In this document: piece after piece, positions 1 to 7,962 of the stretch
Numbering within the stretch: the first letter of the stretch is position 1
Layout of the letters: each line of letters begins with the position of its first letter
Assembly (NCBI GenBank): GCA_027349605.1
Contig: DAIEMM010000093.1
Coordinates: 1 to 7,962, forward strand
Source of the DNA: Anaeromyxobacteraceae bacterium
GTDB taxonomy: Bacteria; Myxococcota; Myxococcia; Myxococcales; Anaeromyxobacteraceae
Length of the DNA: 7,962 nt
Direction: 5' to 3'
Position numbers and translations under genes: made by a program
The notes under the pieces: generated by a model
Databases searched by the model: none
Told to the model about the DNA's origin: nothing
Seen by the model: only the letters and a program-made list of their open reading frames with translations

Positions 1-812
1 CCATCCACGCCGGGAGCCGGCGCGGGGCCCACCCCTTCGTGCCGGTCAACTGCGCGGCCATCACCGAGACCTTGCTCGAGAGCGAGCTCTTCGGCCACGC
101 CCGGGGCGCCTTCACCGGCGCCATCCGCGCCCGCGTCGGCCTCTTCGAGGAGGCGACCGGGGGGACGCTCTTCATCGACGAGATCGGCGAGACCACTCCG
201 GGCTTCCAGGCGAAGCTCCTCCGCGCCCTCCAGGACGGGGAGATCCGCAGGGTGGGCGAGTCGGCGCCGGTGAAGGTGGACGTCCGGATCATCGCCGCCA
301 CCAACCAGGACCTGCGCCGCGCCATCGCCGAGAAGCGCTTTCGCGATGACCTCTTCTACCGGCTGAACGTGGTGCCCCTGCGCATCCCGCCCTTGCGGGA
401 GCGGCGGGAGGACATCCCGCTCCTGGCCCGCCACTTCCTCGAGAGGCACAACCGCCGCAGCGGCGCGCAGAAGCGCTGGACGGTGGAGGCGCTGGCCCGG
501 ATGCTCGAGCACGAGTGGCCGGGCAACGTCCGCGAGCTGGAGAACGTGGTGGAGCAGGCGGCCGCCCTCTCCGAGGGGATGGAGATCCGCCCCTCCGACG
601 TGGCCTTCGGCCTCGAGGTTCGCGAGGGCGCGGCGGCGGCCCCCCTCGCCGACGTCGTCGCCGGTGCGGAGCGGCGCGCCATCGAGGCCGCGCTGGTGCG
701 CTGCGGCGGCGACCAGGGACGGGTGGCCCGCGAGCTCGACATCTCCGCCACCACGCTGTGGCGCAAGATGAAGCGGCTCGGCATCGAGGGCCGGGCGACG
801 CCGGCTGGCTAG
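1..812 (+). CDS. Sigma-54-dependent transcriptional activator (NtrC family), 5'-truncated by window edge
   Basis: The reading frame is open from base 3 and ends at TAG 810-812, giving 269 visible residues. This is the AAA+ domain of a bacterial enhancer-binding protein, which hydrolyses ATP to open sigma-54 promoters. Visible residues (numbered from base 3): GAFTGA sigma-54 contact loop at 35-40, Walker B ending in IDE (D59, E60), putative arginine fingers R114 and R120 in FRDDLFYRL, and the sensor II motif WPGNVREL at 172-179. A Fis-type helix-turn-helix at about 237-261 (QGRVARELDISATTLWRKMK) ends the protein. The Walker A motif and any N-terminal receiver, PAS, GAF or FHA domain lie off the window, so the input signal is unknown. 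A GTG at 39 lies inside the conserved domain and is not the real start. The gene converges on nuoN with 32 nt between the stop codons. Family is very sure; the specific regulator cannot be named. Confidence 0.95.
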   Translation, partial: IHAGSRRGAHPFVPVNCAAITETLLESELFGHARGAFTGAIRARVGLFEEATGGTLFIDEIGETTPGFQAKLLRALQDGEIRRVGESAPVKVDVRIIAATNQDLRRAIAEKRFRDDLFYRLNVVPLRIPPLRERREDIPLLARHFLERHNRRSGAQKRWTVEALARMLEHEWPGNVRELENVVEQAAALSEGMEIRPSDVAFGLEVREGAAAAPLADVVAGAERRAIEAALVRCGGDQGRVARELDISATTLWRKMKRLGIEGRATPAG

Positions 813-844
813 AGAGAGCCCGCGCCGACGCCCCCGCGCCTCAT

Positions 845-2305
845 TCACATTCGCAGGACGGCCGCGCGCGCCCAGGCGGCCAGCGGCTCGGGCGAGAAGC
901 CCACCGCCACCACCACCAGCGCCGCCACCGCGATGGCCAGCACCACCGTGGCCGGGGCCGCGGACGGCTCCTCGACCTCGGCCGGGCGCATGTACATCGC
1001 CACCACGACCCGCAGGTAGTAGTAGGTGCCGAGGATGCTGGTGAGGACGCCGACCACGGCGAGCCCCCAGAGCTTGGCGGAAGCGGCCGCCTGGAAGACC
1101 GAGAGCTTGGCCACGAACCCGGCCGTGGGGGGCACGCCGGCCAGCGACAGCATGAAGATGGCCATGGCGAAGGCGAGCCAGGGGCGGCGGCTGGCCAGCC
1201 CGGAGAAGCGCGAGACGTCCCAGGCGTCGCCGGAACTCGCGTCGGGGTTCGGCTCCTTCCGCTCCAGCACCGCCAGCACCGAGAAGGCCCCGATGACGGT
1301 GAAGGCGTAGGCGGCCAGGTAGACGAGCACCGCCGACAGGCCCTGGGCCCGGGCCTCCGGCGTGGAGGCCGCGATGACGCCGACGAGCAGGTAGCCTGCG
1401 TGGGCGATGGACGAGTAGGCGAGCATGCGCTTCACGTTCCGCTGCGGGAGCGCGAAGAGGTTGCCCACCACCATGGTGAGGACGGCGAGCAGGCCGAGGA
1501 CGCCGCCCAGCTCGGTTCCCACCGCGAAGGGCGTACCGGCCACCATGGCGAGGACGCCGCGGGTGAGGAAGGCGAAGGCGGCCGCCTTCACTCCCGCCGC
1601 CATGAAGGCCGTGACCGGCGTGGGCGCGCCCTCGTACACGTCGGGCGTCCAGGCGTGGAACGGGACCGCGGCGACCTTGAAGGCGAGGCCGACGAGCACG
1701 AGCGCGAGGCCGCCGGCGAGCAGGCCCCCTCCCGTGCCCTTCATCGCCGAGAGCTGGGTCGAGCCGGTGGCGCCGTAGTAGAGCGCAGACCCGTAGAGCA
1801 GGACGGCCGAGGCGAAGGAGCCGAGGATGAAGTACTTGAAGGCCGCCTCGGGCGCGCGCTGCCCGCGCCGCGGGTAGGCGGCCAGCGAGTAGACGGCGAG
1901 GCTCATCACCTCGATGGCGATGAAGGCCACCAGGAGATCGGTGGCCATCCCGAGGAGGACCATCCCCGACGCGCCGAAGAGCGCGAGCGCGTAGTACTCG
2001 CCGCGCTCCATGTTGCGGGTGGCGAGCCAGCCGCGCCCGAGCAGCGCGGAGAGCACGAGCCCCACGCAGACCACCACGGCGACGAAGCCGGCGCAGCCGT
2101 CGTTCACCGCCTGGCCGCCGAAGAGGACGCGCTGCGGGGCGAACGGGACGGCGACCGCGGCCGCCACGCCGAAGGCGATGGCCAGGCCGGACTGGTAGCC
2201 ACGCCCGCCCGAGGTGAGGAAGACCTCGGAGAGCATGAGGACGAGCCCGCCGAGGACGAGCAGGAGGAAGGGCAGCAGCGCCGCGATGTCTTGGCTCGAC
2301 GGCAT
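845..2305 (-). CDS. nuoN: NADH-quinone oxidoreductase subunit N
   Basis: This 486-residue polytopic membrane protein is an antiporter-like proton-pumping subunit in the membrane arm of complex I, nearest the quinone module of the three. It is very hydrophobic throughout, and its length is usual for NuoN. The charged residues of the proton path are present: E132 (IAIEVMSLAVYSL), K157 (AAFKYFILGSFAS), K210 (GLAFKVAAVPFHAW), K240 (AAGVK) and K400 (TAGFVAKL). They correspond to E. coli E133, K158, K217, K247 and K395 from my memory of that protein. The typical antiporter-family signature PFHAWTPDVYEGAPTPV is at about 215-231. Start: ATG 2305, one nucleotide after the nuoM stop, with a GGGAG Shine-Dalgarno at 2313-2317, 7 nt upstream. 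It is the last gene of the nuoLMN operon and is likely translationally coupled to nuoM. No rho-independent terminator is obvious in the 32-nt gap to the convergent activator gene. Confidence 0.97.
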   Translation of the reverse strand: MPSSQDIAALLPFLLLVLGGLVLMLSEVFLTSGGRGYQSGLAIAFGVAAAVAVPFAPQRVLFGGQAVNDGCAGFVAVVVCVGLVLSALLGRGWLATRNMERGEYYALALFGASGMVLLGMATDLLVAFIAIEVMSLAVYSLAAYPRRGQRAPEAAFKYFILGSFASAVLLYGSALYYGATGSTQLSAMKGTGGGLLAGGLALVLVGLAFKVAAVPFHAWTPDVYEGAPTPVTAFMAAGVKAAAFAFLTRGVLAMVAGTPFAVGTELGGVLGLLAVLTMVVGNLFALPQRNVKRMLAYSSIAHAGYLLVGVIAASTPEARAQGLSAVLVYLAAYAFTVIGAFSVLAVLERKEPNPDASSGDAWDVSRFSGLASRRPWLAFAMAIFMLSLAGVPPTAGFVAKLSVFQAAASAKLWGLAVVGVLTSILGTYYYLRVVVAMYMRPAEVEEPSAAPATVVLAIAVAALVVVAVGFSPEPLAAWARAAVLRM

Positions 2306-2306
2306 G

Positions 2307-3944
<1,638 letters not shown>

Positions 3945-3946
3945 GG

Positions 3947-5971
3947 CTAGTTCCCCCCCGCGCCGAGCACCGCCCAGAGGACGACGGCCGCGCCGATGGC
4001 GATGACCGTGGCGTATCTCTGGAGGTTGCCGTTCTGCCAGCCGCGCAGCACGTCGCCGACGGCGAAGACCGCCTTCGGCACGCCGTTCACGAAGATCCCC
4101 TCGATCACGAACACGTCGACGGCGCGCCACAGGCCGTGGGCGATCCGCCCGATGGGGCCGAGGAAGAGGAACTCGTAGAGCTCGTCGACGCGGAACTTGT
4201 CGGCCACCAGCCGGAAGAAGGCGGGGAAGGCGGCCACGAACCGGTCGGGGAAGCCCTTCATCGAGCCCGCGTACATCTGCCAGCCGAGCCAGCCGGGGAC
4301 GAGGGCCACCACCCAGGCCACCGCGTAGGGCCAGATGGCCGAGTGCTCCTCGATGCCGAGCACCTTGTAGGCGCGTCCGAAGACCGGGTTCGTGAACTGG
4401 TGGAAGAGCTCGGCGTAGTGGTGGCCGACGAGCCAGGACGGGAGGCCGAGGACGAGCGCCACCACCGAGAGGAAGGCCAGGACCCACAGCGGCAGGGTCA
4501 TGGTCCAGTCGGACTCGTGGGCGTGCGCCGCCGTCCCGGTGCGGGGCTTGCCGGCGAAGGCCAGCGCGAAGGCCCGCATCATGTAGAAGGAGGTGCCGGC
4601 GGCGGCGATGGTGCCGAGCGCGTAGGCCACCTTGCCCACGCCGGGCCAGGCCGCGTTGTGGCTGAAGAGCGCGCCGGCCAGGATGGCGTCCTTCGAGAAG
4701 AAGCCCGAGAGCGGGACGATGCCGGTGATGGCCAGCGTGCCGACGAGGAAGGTCCTTGCCGTGGACGGCATCTTCTTCCAGAGGCCGCCCATGTTCCGGA
4801 TGTCCAGGTCGTCGTGCATGGCGTGCATGACGCTCCCGGCCCCGAGGAACAGGCAGGCCTTGAAGAAGGCGTGCGTCATCAGGTGGTAGACGCCGGCCGC
4901 GTAGGCGCCCGACCCGACGCCGATGAACATGAACCCGAGCTGGCTCACCGTGGAGTAGGCCAGCACCCGCTTCAGGTCGTACTGGGCGAACGCGATGACG
5001 GCGGCGAAGAGGGCCGTGGCCGCGCCGATGAAGGTGACCACCGCCATGGAGGCCGGGGCCATCACGAAGAGGAAGTTGGTGCGGGCGACCAGGTAGACGC
5101 CGGCGGTCACCATGGTGGCGGCGTGGATGAGGGCCGAGACCGGCGTCGGGCCGGCCATGGCGTCGGGCAGCCAGACGTAGAGCGGGATCTGCGCGCTCTT
5201 GCCCGCCGCTCCCACGAAGAGTCCGAGCGTGGCGAAGGTGAGGGCTCCCTGCAGGGTCCAGCCGGCGAAGACGCCCGAGGTGAGCACCCAGTCCGGGCGG
5301 ACGGCGAGCGACTTGGCGGCCAGCTGGCCGAACTCGGCGGTGCCGAAGATCGAGTAGATGGCGAAGAGGCCGAGCAGGAAGCCGAAGTCGCCGACGCGGT
5401 TCGTCACGAAGGCCTTGCGCCCGGCGTAGGCCTTCTCGTCGTCGGTGTACCAGAAGCCGATGAGCAGGTAGGAGGCGAGACCCACGCCCTCCCAGCCCAC
5501 GAAGGTGAGGACGAGGTTGTCGCCCATGACCAGCGTGAGCATCGCGGCGATGAACAGGTTGAGGTACGTGAAGAACCGCGCGTACCCGGCGTCGTCCTCG
5601 TGGGACATGTAGCCCACGGAGTAGAGGTGGATGAGGAAGCCCACCCCGGTGACGATGAGGAGCAGCGTGCCGGAGAGGCGATCGACGAGCAGCCCCCAGG
5701 GCACCGAGATGGGCGCCCTGCCGCCCGGATCGACGACCCGGAACCACCAGTCGCCGACGAAGTGCAGGTTGGTTCCCCCCGCGACCCAGGCGAAGGCCAC
5801 GCAGGAGAGCAGGAACGAACCGCCCACCATCGCGAGCCCGACGAGGCCCACGTTGCCTCGGCCGAGACGCCGGCCGAAGAGCCCGTTGACGAGGGCTCCG
5901 GCGAGGGGGAGGAGGATGATGGCCCACAGGTAGCTCTGGGCCGCAGCCGGATTGTCCAGGAGCGGGGGCAT
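3947..5971 (-). CDS. nuoL: NADH-quinone oxidoreductase subunit L
   Basis: A 674-residue distal antiporter-like subunit of complex I, somewhat longer than E. coli NuoL (613). It shows the NuoL signatures: E161 in VGWEGVGLASYLLIGFWYT, K258 in GAAGKSAQIPLYVWLPDAMA, H363/H367/K371 in VYHLMTHAFFKACLFLGAGS, and K427-D428 in LSGFFSKDAIL. These are the central-axis proton-path residues of the family. The last third (about 525-645) should form the long lateral helix that runs along NuoM and NuoN, and a final membrane segment lies at about 652-671. Start: ATG 5969-5971. It is the first possible start, since an in-frame TAA lies 18 nt upstream. No good Shine-Dalgarno precedes it; the nearest purine run (GAAGAAGG) lies about 16 nt further upstream. 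It is the first gene of the nuoLMN operon and is transcribed away from selA; no nuoK precedes it. Confidence 0.97.
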   Translation of the reverse strand: MPPLLDNPAAAQSYLWAIILLPLAGALVNGLFGRRLGRGNVGLVGLAMVGGSFLLSCVAFAWVAGGTNLHFVGDWWFRVVDPGGRAPISVPWGLLVDRLSGTLLLIVTGVGFLIHLYSVGYMSHEDDAGYARFFTYLNLFIAAMLTLVMGDNLVLTFVGWEGVGLASYLLIGFWYTDDEKAYAGRKAFVTNRVGDFGFLLGLFAIYSIFGTAEFGQLAAKSLAVRPDWVLTSGVFAGWTLQGALTFATLGLFVGAAGKSAQIPLYVWLPDAMAGPTPVSALIHAATMVTAGVYLVARTNFLFVMAPASMAVVTFIGAATALFAAVIAFAQYDLKRVLAYSTVSQLGFMFIGVGSGAYAAGVYHLMTHAFFKACLFLGAGSVMHAMHDDLDIRNMGGLWKKMPSTARTFLVGTLAITGIVPLSGFFSKDAILAGALFSHNAAWPGVGKVAYALGTIAAAGTSFYMMRAFALAFAGKPRTGTAAHAHESDWTMTLPLWVLAFLSVVALVLGLPSWLVGHHYAELFHQFTNPVFGRAYKVLGIEEHSAIWPYAVAWVVALVPGWLGWQMYAGSMKGFPDRFVAAFPAFFRLVADKFRVDELYEFLFLGPIGRIAHGLWRAVDVFVIEGIFVNGVPKAVFAVGDVLRGWQNGNLQRYATVIAIGAAVVLWAVLGAGGN

Positions 5972-6019
5972 AGGGAGGCGAAAGGATTACCTTCTTCGAA
6001 CAAGGGAGGCAATCACCTT
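5972..6019. promoter_or_regulatory. Divergent nuoL/selA intergenic region with short dyads
   Basis: These 48 nt are all that separates the nuoL start (minus) from the preferred selA start (plus), and they are clearly richer in A/T than the flanking genes. They contain a perfect dyad AAGG-ATTA-CCTT (5982-5993), extendable to CGAAAGG...CCTT-CT-TCG with a small bulge, and the palindrome TTCGAA (5995-6000). The octamer AGGGAGGC occurs twice as a direct repeat (5972-5979 and 6003-6010). The second copy carries the selA ribosome binding site. A weak nuoL-directed promoter candidate is TTGCCT (6007-6012) with exactly 17 nt to TAATCC (5984-5989), minus strand; the -10 fits poorly. If real, the nuoL leader would be only a few nucleotides. 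Transcription signals for both genes must lie here or inside the flanking coding sequence. Its role as a control region is inferred. Confidence 0.45.
6005..6009 (+). promoter_or_regulatory. selA ribosome binding site
   Basis: GGAGG (part of GGGAGG 6004-6009) sits 10 nt before GTG 6020 and 31 nt before the alternative GTG 6041. The second GTG has no purine-rich site of its own. This decides the start at 6020. Confidence 0.6.
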
Positions 6020-7495
6020 GTGAATGGCTATCATCGCCGCGTGACCGCCCGACAGGACCCCGCCGCCGAGGCCCGGAAGATCCCCCGGGCAGACCGCCTG
6101 CTCGCCGCCGCGGAACGCTCCGGCTGGGTAGGCCGGCTGGGGCACGCCCCGATCATGGAATCGGTCCGGGCCGCGCTCGAAGAGCTCCGGCTGGCCGTCC
6201 TGGCTGGCACCCCCTGCCCTCCCGCCGAGGAGGTGGAAGCGCGGCTCCTCGACCGGCTGGCCGCCGGGGCGAGGGGCACGCTCCGGCCGGTCGTGAACGC
6301 CACCGGGGTGGTCATCCACACCAATCTAGGCCGGGCCCCACTCTCCCGGGGGGCCGTGGCGGCCATGCAGGAGGCCGCCGGCTACGTGAACCTCGAGTTC
6401 GACCTCCCGTCGGGTGAACGGGGGGACCGCTACGGCCACGCCGCGGCCGCCCTCTGCCGGATCACCGGAGCCGAAGCGGCCGTCGTGGTGAACAACTGCG
6501 CCTCCGCGGTGCTCCTGGCGCTCGCGGCGCTCTCGGAGCGGCTGCCCTCGCGCCGCGGGGAGGCTTCCCTGCCCGTGGCCGACGCAGGGGCGGCGGGACG
6601 CCCCGAGGTGCTCGTCTCCCGGGGCCAACTCGTGGAAATCGGGGGTGGTTTCCGGATTCCGGACGTGCTTCGCCGCTCCGGGGCCGACCTGGTCGAGGTG
6701 GGCACCACGAACCGGACGTACCTGGCCGACTTCGAGCAGGCGCTCTCGCCCCGGAGCCGCATCCTCATGTCGGTCCACCGGTCCAACTTCCGCATCGAGG
6801 GGTTCGTCCACGACGCCACCCTGGCCGAGCTGTGCGACCTGGGGCGCCGGGCCGGCCTCTGGGTGGTGGACGACCTCGGCTCGGGGGCGCTCTTCCCCAC
6901 CGCCCCGTTCGGCCTCGGCGACGAGCCCACCGCCGGGGAGCGGGTCGCCGCGGGGCCGGACGTGGTCTGCTTCTCCGGCGACAAGCTGCTCGGGGGGCCG
7001 CAGTGCGGGGTCCTGGCCGGGCGTCGGGAGGCCATCGACGCCTGCCGGCGCCATCCCCTGCTCCGGGCGCTGCGGGTGGACAAGGTGACCCTGGCCGGGC
7101 TCGCCGCCACCCTCGCCGACCACGAGCGCGGGGAGGCCCTTCGCGAGATCCCCGTCTGGAGGGCCATCGCCTGGAGCCCGGAGGAGCTCCTGGCCCGCGC
7201 CTCGAGCTGGAAGGACGCCCTCGCCTTCCCCGGCCTCGAGGTGGTGGAGGCCCGATCGGCGGTGGGAGGGGGCACCCTCCCGGGCGTCACGCTCCCCACC
7301 TTCGCGCTGGCGCTTCCCCCGGGAAACCCCGACGGAGTCGCCGCGCGGCTCCGCGCCAGCGACCCGCCGGTGGTGGCCCGCATCGAGAGCGGACGCGTGC
7401 TGCTCGACCCGCGCACGGTGCTGCCCGGGGAGGACGAGGCGGTGCTCGCCGCGGTGCGGGGCGCGGTCCTGGCCCCGGGGCCTACGGCTGGATGA
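6020..7495 (+). CDS. selA: L-seryl-tRNA(Sec) selenium transferase (selenocysteine synthase)
   Basis: This cytosolic PLP enzyme exchanges the hydroxyl of Ser-tRNA(Sec) for selenium from selenophosphate, giving Sec-tRNA(Sec). It is 491 residues from GTG 6020, or 484 from GTG 6041; E. coli SelA is 463. An N-terminal tRNA-binding helical region (about 20-85) is followed by the fold-type I PLP domain. Residues seen: R89 in TLRPVVNATGVVIHTNLGRA, CRITGAEAAVVVNN at about 146-159, VSRGQLVEIGGGFRIPDVL, VGTTNRT, D285 in VVDDLGSG, and the PLP lysine K322 in CFSGDKLLGGPQ. R349 and R352 in HPLLRALRVDKVTLAGL correspond to the E. coli selenium-site arginines. About 23 extra residues (roughly 172-195, RRGEASLPVADAGAAGR) sit between two conserved blocks. 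C160 follows NN where E. coli has a third Asn. Start 6020 is chosen for its GGAGG at 6005-6009. selB does not follow directly; the next gene is convergent and overlaps the end by 14 nt. Confidence 0.95.
   Translation: MNGYHRRVTARQDPAAEARKIPRADRLLAAAERSGWVGRLGHAPIMESVRAALEELRLAVLAGTPCPPAEEVEARLLDRLAAGARGTLRPVVNATGVVIHTNLGRAPLSRGAVAAMQEAAGYVNLEFDLPSGERGDRYGHAAAALCRITGAEAAVVVNNCASAVLLALAALSERLPSRRGEASLPVADAGAAGRPEVLVSRGQLVEIGGGFRIPDVLRRSGADLVEVGTTNRTYLADFEQALSPRSRILMSVHRSNFRIEGFVHDATLAELCDLGRRAGLWVVDDLGSGALFPTAPFGLGDEPTAGERVAAGPDVVCFSGDKLLGGPQCGVLAGRREAIDACRRHPLLRALRVDKVTLAGLAATLADHERGEALREIPVWRAIAWSPEELLARASSWKDALAFPGLEVVEARSAVGGGTLPGVTLPTFALALPPGNPDGVAARLRASDPPVVARIESGRVLLDPRTVLPGEDEAVLAAVRGAVLAPGPTAG
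6024..6044 (+). other. Possible six-codon ORF overlapping the alternative selA start
   Basis: ATG 6024 opens a reading frame encoding MAIIAA and stops at TGA 6042-6044. The stop overlaps the alternative selA start GTG 6041 as GTGA, the arrangement seen in translationally coupled gene pairs. The same GGAGG (6005-6009) lies 14 nt upstream of this ATG, which is long. If selA starts at 6020 this ORF is a meaningless out-of-frame stretch, which is the likelier reading. Confidence 0.12.
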
Positions 7496-7962
7496 CCACC
7501 ATGAGCGTCGTGCCCGCCGGGACGACGACGCCGGGCCGCGAATAGGTCCCGCCCGCCGCCGTGTCCAGCTTGTAACTGTGGGTGGTGGCCGGGAACGTGC
7601 TCCCCAGGGGCGTGGCGACGGTCTTCCTGCCGTCCCTGTAGGCCGGGACGTCGATGGCACCCAGGGTGAACCCGGTGCCGATGGGCTTCGCGGGCATGCC
7701 GTACTTCCCGGGTGCCCCCGTCGCGGGGAGCAGCCCGTAGATGGTCGCCCCCATGCGGGCGAAGTCGTCGGCCAGGCTCTCCCCGCCGTTGTCGACGATG
7801 AGCTTTTCCAGGCAGGCGTAGGAGGTCCCCACGTTCGGGTCCGCCCCCACCGGGCACGTCTTCATCCCCGTGTAGATGGCCGTCCCGTAGCGGCGGCTCA
7901 GGAAGGCGCCGAACGTGGCCCCGAGGTTGTACGACTTGTCCCCGTCCCAGTTCATGAGGCTG
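7482..7962 (-). CDS. C-terminal part of an unidentified, probably secreted protein (possibly M30 hyicolysin-like metallopeptidase), 5'-truncated
   Basis: The frame is open to the right window edge and ends at TAG 7482-7484, giving 159 visible residues. ATG 7955 is likely internal, because the frame continues as Ser-Leu before it. The visible start is a helix-like stretch, YNLGATFGAFLSRRYG (11-26), then IYTGMK and two cysteines, C36 and C50, that could form a disulfide in an exported protein. A second helical part (LADDFARMGATIYG, about 63-76) leads to a Gly/Pro/Thr-rich, probably beta-strand C-terminus ending VVVPAGTTLMVVIQP. The helix pattern and beta-rich end recall C-terminal parts of M30-type (hyicolysin-like) peptidases or related surface proteins. 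This is a weak recollection: the HExxH zinc site and signal peptide, if any, would be off the window. The gene converges with selA and their ends overlap by 14 nt. Its coding status is good (normal composition, long frame, conserved-looking ending); function is open. Confidence 0.7.
   Translation of the reverse strand, partial: SLMNWDGDKSYNLGATFGAFLSRRYGTAIYTGMKTCPVGADPNVGTSYACLEKLIVDNGGESLADDFARMGATIYGLLPATGAPGKYGMPAKPIGTGFTLGAIDVPAYRDGRKTVATPLGSTFPATTHSYKLDTAAGGTYSRPGVVVPAGTTLMVVIQP

Noticed and set aside
39..812. GTG 39 as the start of a short sigma-54 activator
   Set aside because: The frame is open upstream with family-typical sequence (IHAGSRRGAHPF), and the Walker A part must lie before it, so the gene is cut by the window edge.
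813..844. Possible terminator between the sigma-54 activator and nuoN
   Set aside because: The 32 nt are GC-rich but I see no convincing inverted repeat and no T run on either strand.
4136..6019. Long plus-strand open frame antisense to nuoL running in frame into selA
   Set aside because: It could suggest a large SelA fusion, but the upstream part is a charged low-complexity mirror of nuoL. The SelA homology begins after 6020, right behind a good ribosome binding site.
6205..6217. TGGCAC followed by TGC, resembling a -24/-12 sigma-54 promoter
   Set aside because: The spacing between the GG and GC pairs is 10 nt, not 12, and the site lies inside selA coding sequence.

Overview
The window is very GC-rich (roughly 70% by eye) with dense coding on both strands and almost no intergenic space. 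The gene content is a sigma-54 activator, complex I membrane subunits and a bacterial selenocysteine synthase. Base composition and this content fit a Myxococcota/deltaproteobacterial genome, with Anaeromyxobacter-like organisms the best guess. That assignment is an inference and rests on no marker gene.

Layout: (1) 1-812, plus strand: the C-terminal two thirds of a sigma-54-dependent transcriptional activator, cut by the left window edge. (2) 845-5971, minus strand: a tight three-gene operon transcribed nuoL, nuoM, nuoN, encoding the three antiporter-like proton-pumping subunits of respiratory complex I. Its gene junctions are 2 and 1 nt. (3) 5972-6019: a 48-nt divergent spacer with small dyads and a repeated octamer. 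(4) 6020-7495, plus strand: selA, the PLP enzyme that converts seryl-tRNA(Sec) to selenocysteyl-tRNA(Sec). (5) 7482-7962, minus strand: the C-terminal part of an unidentified, probably secreted protein that runs off the right edge and overlaps the selA end by 14 nt. No stretch over 300 bases lacks a gene.

NuoL, NuoM and NuoN form the distal membrane arm of NADH:quinone oxidoreductase. All key glutamate and lysine residues of the proton channels are present, so the three genes look functional. They stand apart from nuoA-K: the operon begins directly with nuoL, and selA, not nuoK, lies upstream. SelA implies that the organism makes selenoproteins, so selB, selC and selD are expected elsewhere. 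The sigma-54 activator is convergent to nuoN, and nothing visible ties it to the other genes.

I see no mobile element, CRISPR array, RNA gene or clearly new multi-gene system. The best leads are the compact nuoL/selA divergent region, the isolated nuoLMN module, a tiny ORF overlapping an alternative selA start, and an insertion in SelA.
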